Below, one piece after another: positions 48,791 to 58,014 of a DNA stretch of 64,000 nt (position 1 is its first letter; every line of letters begins with the position of its first letter). A program made the translations under genes and the position numbers. The DNA comes from an uncultured Acidimicrobiales bacterium (GTDB taxonomy: Bacteria > Actinomycetota > Acidimicrobiia > Acidimicrobiales > SZUA-35): positions 109,248 to 173,247 of the forward strand of contig CALAJQ010000017.1 in the NCBI GenBank assembly GCA_937922785.1, given 5' to 3'. The notes beneath the pieces are model-generated. The model had not been told where the DNA came from. It saw only the letters and a list, made by a program, of their open reading frames with translations, and did not search any database.

Positions 48791-48835
48791 CTGGGGCACT
48801 GCGGGTTGGGGCAATGCGGTTTGGGTTGCTGCGGT
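48791..48835. repeat. Three diverged tandem 15-nt units
   Basis: CTGGGGCACTGCGGG, TTGGGGCAATGCGGT, TTGGGTTGCTGCGGT in a row, upstream of the thiolase RBS on the minus strand. Confidence 0.7.
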
Positions 48836-49008
48836 TTTGAAGCCGGTGACGTGCCCAAAGTATGGCTGGGACTTTACCTGAGCACCAAAACTGCTCTGAG
48901 ACGCGAGGCACACCAAGTCCGTGATCTGGTGCCTACAACAAAGCTCGGGTCCGGTTTAGGTTGGTTCTCGTCAGGTTGATCTCCCTTAGCCTGATTTCGC
49001 CGGTTACC

Positions 49009-49063
49009 AAAAAGCGGTATGCACCGGTCGGCCAGGAGCGTTGAACTCGCTGGTCGGCCGGTG
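49009..49063 (-). terminator. Terminator-like hairpin after the Asp/Glu-racemase-type gene
   Basis: Arms 49022-49035 and 49050-49063 pair over 14 positions, two as G-U wobbles, with a further GAG/CTC inside the loop. On the minus strand a TTTTT run follows 8 nt after the stem (49009-49013). Confidence 0.55.
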
Positions 49064-49083
49064 TGTCGCCGGCCGTTCATGAG

Positions 49084-49845
49084 CTACCGCTGAAACAGCT
49101 GGCCGAGATGCTTGAGGTCGCCATCAATGCCCGCATCGTCGCCTGCGAGTCGAAGCAGATGCCAAAGGAAGGCCTGGTTGCTGGAGACTACGGGCACTCC
49201 TAACTCCAATTCGAGACTGGCGATGTTGCCGTAGCTCCGCAAACTGGTGCAAGAAACAAAGACCGCATCACAGGCTGCCTGAGCAGCCATCGTGCGTACG
49301 GCGCCAGTGATTGATTCAGGCGAGATTCGAGCCACGACCAGATCTGACGGCTCCAAAAAAGACCCGGCGGCCACAACTTCGATTCCACTGTTGTTAAAGG
49401 TCGCAACGACTTGGTTCGTAACGTCTTCGACGTAAGGAGTGACGATGGCAATGCGGCCAGCTTCTAGTGCACCGAAGGCCGCAATCGCGGCGGTGATTGG
49501 ATCAGTCGTGGGCACTCCAGGGTGAACCTGTCCGATCGCATCAGCTACACGTTCGGCTCCGATCACCGTTGCTGCCGACGTGCAGCCATAACCAACGGCG
49601 TCGAATTCAAAGTCCGAAGGTAGAAGGCCGGCCGCAGCCGGCAGTCGGTCCATCATTGCCCCGAGCGAGTCGGCGGAAACGTCGTCCTCCATCGGGATTC
49701 TGGAGTGATAGAAAGTTACCCCGGCGAGGTCCAACGAGTTGATCTCGGGCTCAAGTGTCTGATCAGTCTCCAAGACGATCAGGCCTATGCGGGCACGTTG
49801 TCCAAACCCGCCATCAACCTTGAACTCTAACGGAGTCAGTTGCAC
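49084..49845 (-). CDS. Asp/Glu racemase superfamily protein (maleate isomerase/arylmalonate decarboxylase type)
   Basis: 253 residues. Two catalytic-type cysteines occur in the expected places: GYGCTSAATV and FVSCTSLRSYG; RIGLIVLETDQTLEPEI at the N-terminus is typical of the maleate isomerase/arylmalonate decarboxylase group. Family members invert or isomerise carboxylates via cysteine acid/base chemistry. Two nt behind the PhyH gene on the same strand, hence probably co-transcribed. Confidence 0.8.
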   Translation of the reverse strand: MQLTPLEFKVDGGFGQRARIGLIVLETDQTLEPEINSLDLAGVTFYHSRIPMEDDVSADSLGAMMDRLPAAAGLLPSDFEFDAVGYGCTSAATVIGAERVADAIGQVHPGVPTTDPITAAIAAFGALEAGRIAIVTPYVEDVTNQVVATFNNSGIEVVAAGSFLEPSDLVVARISPESITGAVRTMAAQAACDAVFVSCTSLRSYGNIASLELELGVPVVSSNQAFLWHLLRLAGDDAGIDGDLKHLGQLFQR

Positions 49846-49847
49846 GC

Positions 49848-50711
49848 TTAGGCCTTGGCTTGCTGGTCGAAAAATGAGGCGGTTGTTGGAACTTCGGGCA
49901 TCGCCATTTCAAAGCTAGTGGTGCGCACCCGGCCCGTTCTCAGGCCGCTGACAAGCTCGCCCTCGTAGATGCTTGGGATGTGGTTCACCTGAAGTGGGAT
50001 CGAATCCTCGGACCTGTACTCGGCGATAAACAGGGTTCGGGGACTGCTACTCAGGTTGGGTTCTGATCCGTGAAGCAACCGAGTGTGCATCAGGCAAGCG
50101 CTCCCGGCCGGGCCGGTAACCATTACCCCATCTTGTTTAGCTCTTGCTGCGGTCTCATCATCAACTGCGCCAGTGAAAGTTCCATCGTGCCAATGTTCAA
50201 ACATGGGACCCTTGTGTGAGCCAGGCACAACGATAAGTGGCCCATTCTCGGCATCAACGTGGTCGAGGAAAAACAGTACGGCGACAAGGTCTTCGTTCGA
50301 GTGCGGCTGGAAGAGGAAGTCCTGGTGAAACTTCACTGCCGTTGCTGCGCCGGGTTGTTTCGAGTTGATTTTGGAGTTGTTGAATTCGATGTTCGGACCA
50401 ATGAGCTGTGTGACTGCATCAAGAGCTGCCGAACTTCTCATGGCCGCCAAGTACGCATCGGATATCTCAACGGGAGACGCGATCCGCCTTAATGCGGGAC
50501 TGGTAGCGCTGTGTCCTGGTTCTAGATCAAAGCGGCGCCGACTGTCGAAGGTGTTTCCGTAGGGTTCAGTTCGAGCGCGGCTCTCATCAACCCATTGCGA
50601 GAAATCACGCTGCAGATCGCCAAGTTGCGTCGAGTCCAGCGCGTTCTCTAAATACAGAAAGCCGTCGCGGTGATAGGCTTCAATTTGGCCCTGTGTCAGC
50701 ACTTCGCTCAT
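49848..50711 (-). CDS. Phytanoyl-CoA dioxygenase (PhyH) family protein
   Basis: 287 residues from ATG 50711. Fe(II)/2-oxoglutarate dioxygenase facial triad: KFHQDFLF (HxD) and the later His in HTRLLHGSEPN, with a 2-oxoglutarate-binding Arg in the SSPRTLFIAEY stretch. Hydroxylates a small organic substrate. Divergent from the molybdenum hydroxylase operon, about 60 bp apart. Confidence 0.85.
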   Translation of the reverse strand: MSEVLTQGQIEAYHRDGFLYLENALDSTQLGDLQRDFSQWVDESRARTEPYGNTFDSRRRFDLEPGHSATSPALRRIASPVEISDAYLAAMRSSAALDAVTQLIGPNIEFNNSKINSKQPGAATAVKFHQDFLFQPHSNEDLVAVLFFLDHVDAENGPLIVVPGSHKGPMFEHWHDGTFTGAVDDETAARAKQDGVMVTGPAGSACLMHTRLLHGSEPNLSSSPRTLFIAEYRSEDSIPLQVNHIPSIYEGELVSGLRTGRVRTTSFEMAMPEVPTTASFFDQQAKA

Positions 50712-50770
50712 AACCAACGCAATTGTAGATTCGGTTCGCCTTGAACCGAAAGTCCCGTATTATCTCCGAT

Positions 50771-53038
50771 GTGACAACAACAGAACTTCCGATCTTCAAT
50801 CGGGCTGACGGGCCGGACAAAGTTACTGGAACCGGCCGCTACGCCGCCGATATCAGCCTCACGGGAATGTTGGCCGCCAAGTTTAAATACGCGGGCATCG
50901 CGCACGGCAAGATCGTCAAAATCGACACTTCCGCAGCCTCGGCGATGCCCGGAGTGTTTGCTGTGTTGACAGCTGATGATGTACCCGACGTTCGCTATTC
51001 GGCCGTGATTGCCGATCGGCGCTTGTTTGCCAAGGACGTTGTCCGTTTTGAGGGCGAAGTTGTTGCAGCAGTAGCAGCGTTGACCCCCGAACTGGCCCAG
51101 GCGGCGGTTGACTCCATAGAAGTCACATACGAAGAGTTGCCTGCCGTCAACGACATCGAGTCTGCTTTGGCCGAAGGCTCGCCGCTGGTGCATGACCAGT
51201 TTGACACCTACGGAGTCACCGATGACACCCGGATGGCCGCAAACGACGCCTACGTTTCAACACTCAGCTTTGGTGACGCTGAAGCGGCCCTAAAAAGTGC
51301 TGACATTGTTGTGAGCGGGCGTTTCGTCGCAGACGCATCTCATGCTGTTCCGATCGAACCCAGAGCAGTTGTTGCTCAGTGGGAAGGTAACAAAGTCACC
51401 GTCTGGACCTCCACTCAGGTTCCCTTCGACGCCCGCAACGGCATCTGTGAGACTTTGGAAATGCCGGCGAACCGTGTGCGCGTGATCGTGCCGCACCTCG
51501 GTGGAGGCTTCGGCGGCAAGTGCGGCTTCCATTTCGAGGCTCACATCGCAGCGCTAGCTAAGGCCGCTCGCAGGCCGGTGAAGCTCGTGTTCTCACGGAT
51601 GGAAGAGTTCCTCGCCCCCGACCGCCGTCGTGAGGGCATGGTGATTGACATCACAACCGGATTGAACTCTGACGGAACAATCGTTGCCCGGAAGGCTTGG
51701 ATCGCTTTGGACAACGGGGCCTACTGCTCGGACTCGGCGTTCTTCCCCCAGATGGCCGCAATGCACGTGCTTGGCCCCTACAAGGTGCCCAACACTCACG
51801 TTGAGTCACACCTGGTTTACACAAACCACCAGCCCTCGGGTTCGGTGCGAGCCCCAACAGCCCCTCAAGGTTGTTGGGCAGTGGAAACCCACACCGATGA
51901 GCTAGCAAATGCGGTCGATATGGACCCGGTTGAGTTCCGGAAGCTCAACTGCGTAGGAACCGGTGACGCAGGAGCAATGGGGCAGGTCTATGAAGAGATC
52001 GCCCTGCAGGAGTGCATTGAGCGTGCCGCTGCGGCTGCGGGTTACGGGCAAGACCTTCCAGAGAATGAGGCAATCGGTTTGGCAGTTGGTTGGTGGCCGT
52101 CTTTCCCAGGCGCGTCAGGTAGCTACATCAAGCTTGACGGTGACGGGTCCGGTCAAATCATCACTGGAGCCCAGGAGTGCGGCACAGGCGCAGTGATGAC
52201 ACTGCCTTATCTGGCGGCCGAGCAACTTGGTATGCAGCCTGAAGATTTTGAGCTTGTGTATCAGGACACTTCGGCTGCCCCTTATGACACGGGTGCCACC
52301 GGGTCACAAACCCTGTTAAACAACGGCCGAGCAGTACAAGAGGCCGCAATCATGATTGCGGGCCAATTGAAGGATCTGGCGGCTGAGCACCTGGAAGCCT
52401 CAGCCGGAGACATCGTTCTCGCTGACGGAGCAGCCTCGGTGGCCGGAAGCCCGGACCGCAACGTCACCATCGCTGCGCTAGCGGAGATCGCGGGTGGCGG
52501 GGAGCTACTAATCGGTCATGGGTCAGGAGCGCCACCGGACTACCCAGACAATGCAGTTGGCGCCACTTGCCTGGGCGACCAAGGCGTGGCCGCATGGGTT
52601 GGCCCCCAGTTCATGTGCCACGCGGCTCGAGTCCGGGTTGACCGAGACACCGGCGTAGCCCGGGTGCTCAACGTCGCAGCCGCTCACGACAACGGAACTA
52701 TCATCAACATGACAGGTGCGACAGGTCAGATTGAAGGCGGCATTCTGATGGGCATTGGCCAAGCGTTAACTGAAGGCACCCAATACAGCGACAGTGGCAA
52801 GCAACTGAACGCTGCGCTGCTTGAGTACAAGCTTCAGACCTCAGCCGATGCTCCCGAGATCAGTATTGAATTCGTACAAATCAACACGCCCGGCGCTGGA
52901 CCAAACGGCGCTAAGGGACTCGCAGAAGCGCCCAATGTCCCAACTGCAGCAGCGGTGTCTTGTGCCATTGCAAAGGTCATCGGAGAACCTGTGCGTCAGC
53001 TGCCGATGACTGCCGAGCGAGTTTGGAAAACCGCATGA
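50771..53038 (+). CDS. Molybdenum hydroxylase large subunit (xanthine dehydrogenase family)
   Basis: 755 residues from GTG 50771; TTG 50741 is an alternative. TATTAT ends 7 nt before the GTG, suggesting a leaderless start. Mo-cofactor contacts are visible: VPHLGGGFGGKCGFHFEAH, TGAQECGTGAVM, and the catalytic Glu in GAKGLAEAPNVPTAAAV. The substrate loop reads GSVRAPTAPQ, not AYRCSFR or AYRGAGR, so CO dehydrogenase is excluded. Hydroxylates an N-heterocycle or aldehyde of unknown identity. Confidence 0.87.
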   Translation: MTTTELPIFNRADGPDKVTGTGRYAADISLTGMLAAKFKYAGIAHGKIVKIDTSAASAMPGVFAVLTADDVPDVRYSAVIADRRLFAKDVVRFEGEVVAAVAALTPELAQAAVDSIEVTYEELPAVNDIESALAEGSPLVHDQFDTYGVTDDTRMAANDAYVSTLSFGDAEAALKSADIVVSGRFVADASHAVPIEPRAVVAQWEGNKVTVWTSTQVPFDARNGICETLEMPANRVRVIVPHLGGGFGGKCGFHFEAHIAALAKAARRPVKLVFSRMEEFLAPDRRREGMVIDITTGLNSDGTIVARKAWIALDNGAYCSDSAFFPQMAAMHVLGPYKVPNTHVESHLVYTNHQPSGSVRAPTAPQGCWAVETHTDELANAVDMDPVEFRKLNCVGTGDAGAMGQVYEEIALQECIERAAAAAGYGQDLPENEAIGLAVGWWPSFPGASGSYIKLDGDGSGQIITGAQECGTGAVMTLPYLAAEQLGMQPEDFELVYQDTSAAPYDTGATGSQTLLNNGRAVQEAAIMIAGQLKDLAAEHLEASAGDIVLADGAASVAGSPDRNVTIAALAEIAGGGELLIGHGSGAPPDYPDNAVGATCLGDQGVAAWVGPQFMCHAARVRVDRDTGVARVLNVAAAHDNGTIINMTGATGQIEGGILMGIGQALTEGTQYSDSGKQLNAALLEYKLQTSADAPEISIEFVQINTPGAGPNGAKGLAEAPNVPTAAAVSCAIAKVIGEPVRQLPMTAERVWKTA

Positions 53039-53937
53039 GTTTCGCAATCGCAAGCTCTGTTGAAGAAGCGCTAGAGGCATTGGACAGTGGCGCCCGCCCA
53101 ATAGCGGGGGGAACCGACCTAGTAGTCGGGGCCCGTCAAGGCAAGGGCGGGCTGCCGGAGTCGATAGTGGCTATTGACCGAATCGCCGAGCTGGCCGAGA
53201 TCGGTGTCGCTGATGGCGGACTGAGGATTGGAGCAGGAGTAACACATGCCCGCCTGATGACTGAACCGGCAGTTGTAGATCGTTACACGGCCCTGGCTGA
53301 TGCGGCAGCTCTGGTCGGGTCACCCGCAACCCGAAACGTCGGAACCCTTGGCGGAAACGTGATGAACTCGTCTCCTGCGATGGACACTGGAGCACCGTTG
53401 ATGACCTTTGGGGCGGTGGCTGAGTTGCGGTCAACGTCGGGAACTCGAACAGTTGCCCTTGACGAACTTTGGACCGGTCCGGGCAAGAATTCTTCACAAG
53501 AAAACGAGCTTTGCGTCGCCCTGGTTTTGCCTGACCTAGGTGAAAGGGCCGGTAGCGCTTATGTCCGCCTCGAATATCGCCGGGCAATGGAAATAGCGGT
53601 CGTCGGAGCTGCCGCCACAGTTCAGCTTGATGCAGACGGGAACTTTGAGTCAGCGCGAGTTGCGCTTACGGCAGTTGCGCCCAAAATCATTGAGGTAAGC
53701 GGTATTGCCGATGTTGTTGCCGGCAAGGCAAACGACGACGCACTTGGTGCATTGGTTTATGCCCAAGCTGCCGAGCAAGCGACTCCGATCTCAGACCTCA
53801 GAGCTGGTGAGGAATACAGAAGACATTGTGTTGGTGTGATGGCCCGAAGGGCCGTGGAAGCTGCGGCTAGAAGAGCAAGCGGTGAAACTATTGCGGTTCC
53901 GGTCAACCGGGCGCTAGGTGTAGGGGCAAACGCATGA
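53035..53937 (+). CDS. Molybdenum hydroxylase FAD-binding subunit
   Basis: 300 residues from ATG 53035 (ATGA overlap with the large subunit); an upstream extension to 52960 is rejected. FAD motifs ARPIAGGTDLVVGARQGKG and ATRNVGTLGGNVMNSSPAMD are typical of the CoxM/XdhB family. Transfers electrons from the iron-sulfur subunit to the acceptor. Confidence 0.9.
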   Translation: MSFAIASSVEEALEALDSGARPIAGGTDLVVGARQGKGGLPESIVAIDRIAELAEIGVADGGLRIGAGVTHARLMTEPAVVDRYTALADAAALVGSPATRNVGTLGGNVMNSSPAMDTGAPLMTFGAVAELRSTSGTRTVALDELWTGPGKNSSQENELCVALVLPDLGERAGSAYVRLEYRRAMEIAVVGAAATVQLDADGNFESARVALTAVAPKIIEVSGIADVVAGKANDDALGALVYAQAAEQATPISDLRAGEEYRRHCVGVMARRAVEAAARRASGETIAVPVNRALGVGANA

Positions 53938-54419
53938 GCGAGAACACAGAACTCGAGAATCTAGAACTAAAGGTCAACGGAGTTTCCTACCCGCTGGCGC
54001 TGGAGATCGACCGCAACTTGTCCGGTGTGCTGCGAACCGAGGTTGGCCTAACGGGCACCAAGGAAGGCTGTGATGATTGTGAATGTGGGGCGTGCATGGT
54101 TCTGCTGGATGGCCAGCCGATCAACTCATGCTCCTACCTAGCTGTTCAGGCCCAAGGTCGAGACATCACCACAGTTGAAGGACTGATCGACGGGGACGAA
54201 CTTCACCCGCTACAGCGAAATATCTTGGCCGCCGGCGGCGTGCAATGTGGCTTTTGCACCCCTGGGATGTTGATGAGCGCTCAGGCGTTACTTGAGCGTA
54301 ACGACAGCCCGACCGAGGACGAGATCCGAATTGGTCTATCCGGCAACCTTTGCCGATGCACTGGATATGCCAAGATTGTTACTGCGGTGCAGGCGACAGC
54401 GGTAGAGCTTCGGAGTTGA
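53934..54419 (+). CDS. Molybdenum hydroxylase [2Fe-2S] subunit
   Basis: 161 residues, ATGA overlap with the FAD subunit. Plant-ferredoxin-type cluster in EGCDDCECGACMVLLDG and the second cluster in CGFCTPGM and LCRCTGYAKI. An additional Cys lies inside the first motif (CDDCEC). Completes the L-M-S trimer in the order large, medium, small. Confidence 0.92.
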   Translation: MSENTELENLELKVNGVSYPLALEIDRNLSGVLRTEVGLTGTKEGCDDCECGACMVLLDGQPINSCSYLAVQAQGRDITTVEGLIDGDELHPLQRNILAAGGVQCGFCTPGMLMSAQALLERNDSPTEDEIRIGLSGNLCRCTGYAKIVTAVQATAVELRS

Positions 54420-55579
54420 CCCAAGCCTCAGATCTAAGCCAGACAGACCGAAGAGCGCTGCAGTCAGTCGCCCTCCAGTTCCTCGTGAACGGTCTCGTTT
54501 GGGCTTCTTTCGCACCTCGGCTAACGGAGTTGCGAGACAACATCGAAGTGAACCTCCGCACAATGGGGTTTGTTCTTGCATCGGCGTCGATTGGCGGACT
54601 CCTTGGCAGCGCCTTGTGTGAGCGGCTAATCGCGCGGTTTGGAACTAGGGCAATGGTTATCGCCGGTGGCGTCGGGCTGATCGCAACCTTGCCCGTAATC
54701 GGGTTTGCGCCTTCCGCTCTGGTTCTGGCGATTGCGTTTTCATTTCTGCACTTCATGGATGTTGTCAGCGACGTAGCCATGAACATCCAGGGATCACGGA
54801 TCAGCGCCCGAAGAAAAGTCCCGGTCATGAACCGGCTACACGGTCTATGGAGCCTGGGCACCGTCGTTGGTGGGTTAGCCTCGGTTTACCTCGCCAGCCG
54901 GGGTGTAAGCGTTAGAGCCCAGCTCATCGGCGCCCCTTTGTTGTTTGCCGTTGTGCTGGCCTTTGTAGGGCCTGGTCTGTTAACCGTTGACGAGCCACCA
55001 GCTGCTTCCACAACAGGAAACGACCAAGCGGTTTCGCGCCGGAGTCTGGCGCTATTACTTGGCGGGCTGGGCATATTGGCAATGACGGTAGAGATCGTGC
55101 CAATGGACTGGGCGTCGTTCCGGCTCCGGGATGATCTGGGCCTCTCCCCAGATGTGGCTGCCTGGGGTTTTGTGGCCTTCACAACTGGCATGTTGATTGG
55201 TCGCTTTTCGGGCGACTTCATCCAAGCCAAGGTTGGCGATCGGGCACTTCAAGCCAGCTCACCAGTGTTGGCCATGGTTGGCATGTTGCTTGCGACGCTG
55301 GTTGACTCCACCTCGGCATCGCTAGCCGGATTTGTTGTCGCCGGTCTGGGTGTATCGGTGCTGTTCCCCCACATCTACGACATGGGTGCCAAAGCGGCCG
55401 AAGGCGGCGGAGCGGCCCTGGGGGCAATGACGGCCGGTTCTCGCGTCGGCGCATTCAGCGTGCCCGCAATTGTGGGCGGACTGGCCGGATCATCGGCGTT
55501 AGGAGTGGGCCAGGCGATGGCAATCGTCACAATCCCGGCTGCGATCCTGGTGATACTGCTAAGCCGTCGAGTTAGCTAG
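54416..55579 (+). CDS. Major facilitator superfamily transporter
   Basis: About 387 residues if TTG 54416 is the start, which overlaps the iron-sulfur subunit stop (TTGA); the longer frame from 54350 would overlap that gene by 70 nt. 12 hydrophobic segments; VSDVAMNIQGSRIS and GLWSLGTVVGGLAS are reminiscent of the fucose-permease-like MFS group. Likely imports or exports the substrate of the hydroxylase. Its stop codon overlaps that of the convergent gene. Confidence 0.78.
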   Translation: MTQASDLSQTDRRALQSVALQFLVNGLVWASFAPRLTELRDNIEVNLRTMGFVLASASIGGLLGSALCERLIARFGTRAMVIAGGVGLIATLPVIGFAPSALVLAIAFSFLHFMDVVSDVAMNIQGSRISARRKVPVMNRLHGLWSLGTVVGGLASVYLASRGVSVRAQLIGAPLLFAVVLAFVGPGLLTVDEPPAASTTGNDQAVSRRSLALLLGGLGILAMTVEIVPMDWASFRLRDDLGLSPDVAAWGFVAFTTGMLIGRFSGDFIQAKVGDRALQASSPVLAMVGMLLATLVDSTSASLAGFVVAGLGVSVLFPHIYDMGAKAAEGGGAALGAMTAGSRVGAFSVPAIVGGLAGSSALGVGQAMAIVTIPAAILVILLSRRVS

Positions 55580-57174
55580 GCGGTTGCTGACCCTTGGTCG
55601 TTGGCCGTGTTCACTCTGAAGCGGTCAAGAATATTCTTCGTGACGCGAGAAACTGCGGGGTCGTCGGCGAGGCCGAACGCCCAATCAGTTGATCCAACTG
55701 TGACCACTTCGCCACCATCGGGGTAAGGCCTGCAGGTAAGCATCACAGCGTTGCCGTACCTCACCTTGGCCTTCGATTCCTCGGTTAGTTCGCCGTAGAA
55801 CCGAGAGGCAACAAACTCAAGGTCTCCTTGATCATTGAGTGCGGAAATCGAAGCGGGGTAGTCGCCAACACCGAGGTTCGAAGACGGGGCGAACGCAACG
55901 ATCTCTAACTCGGCTGGAAGGTCGGGGTTGGGTTGAGGAACCGGTTGCTGGAACTCATCAAAGGTGAGCCTGACGCCCATCGTCTCATATCCCACAACAC
56001 CGTGCTTGGCCCCTAATAGGTCGCCATAGCCCAGACCCGTGCCCGTCAACAGCCAGTGCTTGTCTCGATACACAGTGAACCCACCTGAACCCTGAGCGAC
56101 CGCTCGCCCAAACCGGTGGTACAGCCCAAACGCAGAACCGCTGCCAAGCAGCTTCCACTCCGGGTCGCCGACCAGCGGATCGCACCACATGCCTGACATC
56201 AATTCGGGACGGCCACCTTCAACAACCGGGTCAGTCTCATGCGCCGAATACTTGTGTCCGACCATTACCGCTTGGCCATCGCCCATATTGTGTCGCCCCG
56301 GTGCCCCCGCCTCTTGCAGGCGAACCTGCCAAAACATCGAGTTGCCCGACAGCGAGGCCAAGTTTCCGCCGCGCTTCACGTGTTCTTCCATCGTTGTGCG
56401 CTGAGGCCGGGAGACGTACTCGTCGTGGCCAACCGAGATCAGCGTGTCGTAGCCCGTGGTTGATTCGGGGTCTTCCAAGTCTGAAGACACAGCGAAGTCG
56501 AATTCATAACCATTAGCTTCGGCCCACTCAACAAAGCGACGCTCAAACGTGAACCAGCCCGAGGATCCAATGCCGGCCGAGTAGCCGTTGTTCATTCGGT
56601 ACTTCTGGTAGATCAGACCGTCAGTGTCCGGTTCTTCGCCCCAACGGGTCGGGCGCGCCTTGCGGTCATCGCGCTCAACTTCGGGACGACTTAAGAAGCC
56701 TCGAGCAAACGGACGTCGGAACGACACCTCGTTCCCTCCCGTATAGAGGCTGCTGCCTCCCCAAGTGTTGTAGGCATTCCAGGTATTTGTGGCCAGCACC
56801 ATAAGTGCATTCGAGCTAGGCGAGTTGGGCCGTACAACGAATCCGGCGTGGGCGACGTTCTTACCTGGCTTGGCGTCTGCCGCGGTAAGCGTGACCAAAT
56901 AGAATCCCGAGCGCCAGTTTGGGTCTATCTCGAACTCTACTGAGCTTGGCCAACCACACCCTTGAGAGTCGGCGTCGGCGGGTGGGGGAGTGAAAGTCCC
57001 CTCGAGGCCTTGGGCCGACCACACCAATTCTTTGGTTGCGCCCCAGCGGGCAACTTCGACGCTGTATCTCGTTGAGTGAGTAGAGACGTGAAGGCTTGCC
57101 GTGGCGCCGTGCCGATAACTAAGTCGACCGCAATAGGCCTCAATGTCGTCATAAAAGGTGATGTCGTCTGCCAT
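55576..57174 (-). CDS. N,N-dimethylformamidase large-subunit-like protein
   Basis: 532 residues from ATG 57174, which overlaps the preceding stop (ATGA). Beta-rich N-terminal domain, then segments typical of the DMFase beta-subunit family: LMVLATNTWNAYNTWGGSSL, DTLISVGHDEYVSRPQRTTM, GGNLASLSGNSMFWQVR. The known enzyme hydrolyses dimethylformamide with an iron centre and a small subunit; no small-subunit gene is seen here. Most family members have unknown substrates, so amide hydrolysis is only a suggestion. Confidence 0.78.
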   Translation of the reverse strand: MADDITFYDDIEAYCGRLSYRHGATASLHVSTHSTRYSVEVARWGATKELVWSAQGLEGTFTPPPADADSQGCGWPSSVEFEIDPNWRSGFYLVTLTAADAKPGKNVAHAGFVVRPNSPSSNALMVLATNTWNAYNTWGGSSLYTGGNEVSFRRPFARGFLSRPEVERDDRKARPTRWGEEPDTDGLIYQKYRMNNGYSAGIGSSGWFTFERRFVEWAEANGYEFDFAVSSDLEDPESTTGYDTLISVGHDEYVSRPQRTTMEEHVKRGGNLASLSGNSMFWQVRLQEAGAPGRHNMGDGQAVMVGHKYSAHETDPVVEGGRPELMSGMWCDPLVGDPEWKLLGSGSAFGLYHRFGRAVAQGSGGFTVYRDKHWLLTGTGLGYGDLLGAKHGVVGYETMGVRLTFDEFQQPVPQPNPDLPAELEIVAFAPSSNLGVGDYPASISALNDQGDLEFVASRFYGELTEESKAKVRYGNAVMLTCRPYPDGGEVVTVGSTDWAFGLADDPAVSRVTKNILDRFRVNTANDQGSATA

Positions 57175-57929
57175 CAGCCGAGAGTCCTCCAAAACTGGGC
57201 GAGGCCTTGGGCTGCGAGGTCCGGAGCGGTGACCATCCACCAGTGCCCCTGATCTTGGAGATCAAACTGACTTGCCCCGATGCTGCTTGCGACGTCAGAG
57301 GCAAGATGTGAACCGACGTATGCGTCCGCTGTTGCGTTGAGGATTAGTCCTGGAGGTAGATCGGCGGTGGCGAGGCGTTCCCCAAGGTTCTTCAGGGCGG
57401 GCTGAGCGGCGGCCCTGTACAAGCCCAGAACACACTTGCCCATTTCTGGTTTGCCGGACGCTTCCGCCAACTCGACGGCGATGTGAGCGGGCATGCCTAG
57501 CCCCTCAAACATGGTTTGGCGATCGGCTGTAGGTAGAGCCTGCATTGCCTCCACGGCTTCTTCGCCAGCGCCCGGTGTTTGCCAGGTCTGAGCCATGTCG
57601 TGCCAGACGTAGTCAGGGTGAACAAGACCTGCACAGTCGGTGGCAAAGGAACGCACAAGGTCGGGTTCAGCGGCCATCAAGCCAAACACGTGACCGGCAC
57701 CCCAATCGTGACCCACTAGATCGATTGGGCCTTCAATCTGTCGAAGCTCATCTGCTAACCAGGCCACATAGTTTTGCGGCGTCGGGTCCCAACCGTCTGG
57801 AGTTGGCGCTCCGAACCCTGGAGGTGACACAGTGGTCACGTCCGTGAAGCTTTCGTTCGCTAGGGCTTCGATTAGCGGCCCCCAGATTGCCGAAGTCTCA
57901 GGATTGCCGTGCACCAGAACGATCGTCAT
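57174..57929 (-). CDS. Alpha/beta hydrolase with aspartate nucleophile
   Basis: 251 residues. Oxyanion motif HGNPETS, nucleophile Asp75 in GHDWGAGH and a C-terminal QGHWWMV histidine. An Asp nucleophile is typical of epoxide hydrolases and haloalkane dehalogenases. First gene of a two-gene unit with the DMFase-like protein. Confidence 0.8.
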   Translation of the reverse strand: MTIVLVHGNPETSAIWGPLIEALANESFTDVTTVSPPGFGAPTPDGWDPTPQNYVAWLADELRQIEGPIDLVGHDWGAGHVFGLMAAEPDLVRSFATDCAGLVHPDYVWHDMAQTWQTPGAGEEAVEAMQALPTADRQTMFEGLGMPAHIAVELAEASGKPEMGKCVLGLYRAAAQPALKNLGERLATADLPPGLILNATADAYVGSHLASDVASSIGASQFDLQDQGHWWMVTAPDLAAQGLAQFWRTLG

Positions 57930-57969
57930 GTTCTAACCATATGACCCCGCTCCGAACAAAACCAAAGAG

Positions 57970-57999
57970 CGCTATTCACAGAAACGCTATTCACAGAAA
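57970..57999. repeat. 15-nt tandem duplication in a divergent promoter region
   Basis: CGCTATTCACAGAAA twice in perfect tandem (57970-57984, 57985-57999), 16 nt before the LLM oxidoreductase start. Confidence 0.9.
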
Positions 58000-58014
58000 C
58001 GGAAAGATCTAAGA

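Larger units (their letters stand above)
48775..49083. other. 309-bp gene-free stretch with repeats and a hairpin
   Basis: No frame here looks like a gene. It holds three diverged 15-nt units (48791-48835) next to the thiolase start and the hairpin at 49022-49063 behind the Asp/Glu-racemase-type gene; nothing else is recognised. Confidence 0.6.

Noticed and set aside
48593..48979. Open frame covering the gap before the thiolase gene
   Set aside because: It runs antisense to the thiolase start and through the 15-nt repeats; its composition is not protein-like.
50771..54419. Aerobic CO dehydrogenase (coxMSL)
   Set aside because: The order is L-M-S and the large subunit lacks the AYRCSFR loop needed for the Cu-Mo site.
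49084..57929. Nicotinate degradation cluster (hydroxylase, deformylase, maleate isomerase)
   Set aside because: The hydrolase has an Asp, not Ser, nucleophile; no dioxygenase of the required type or amidase is present, and the Asp/Glu-racemase-type gene is divergent.
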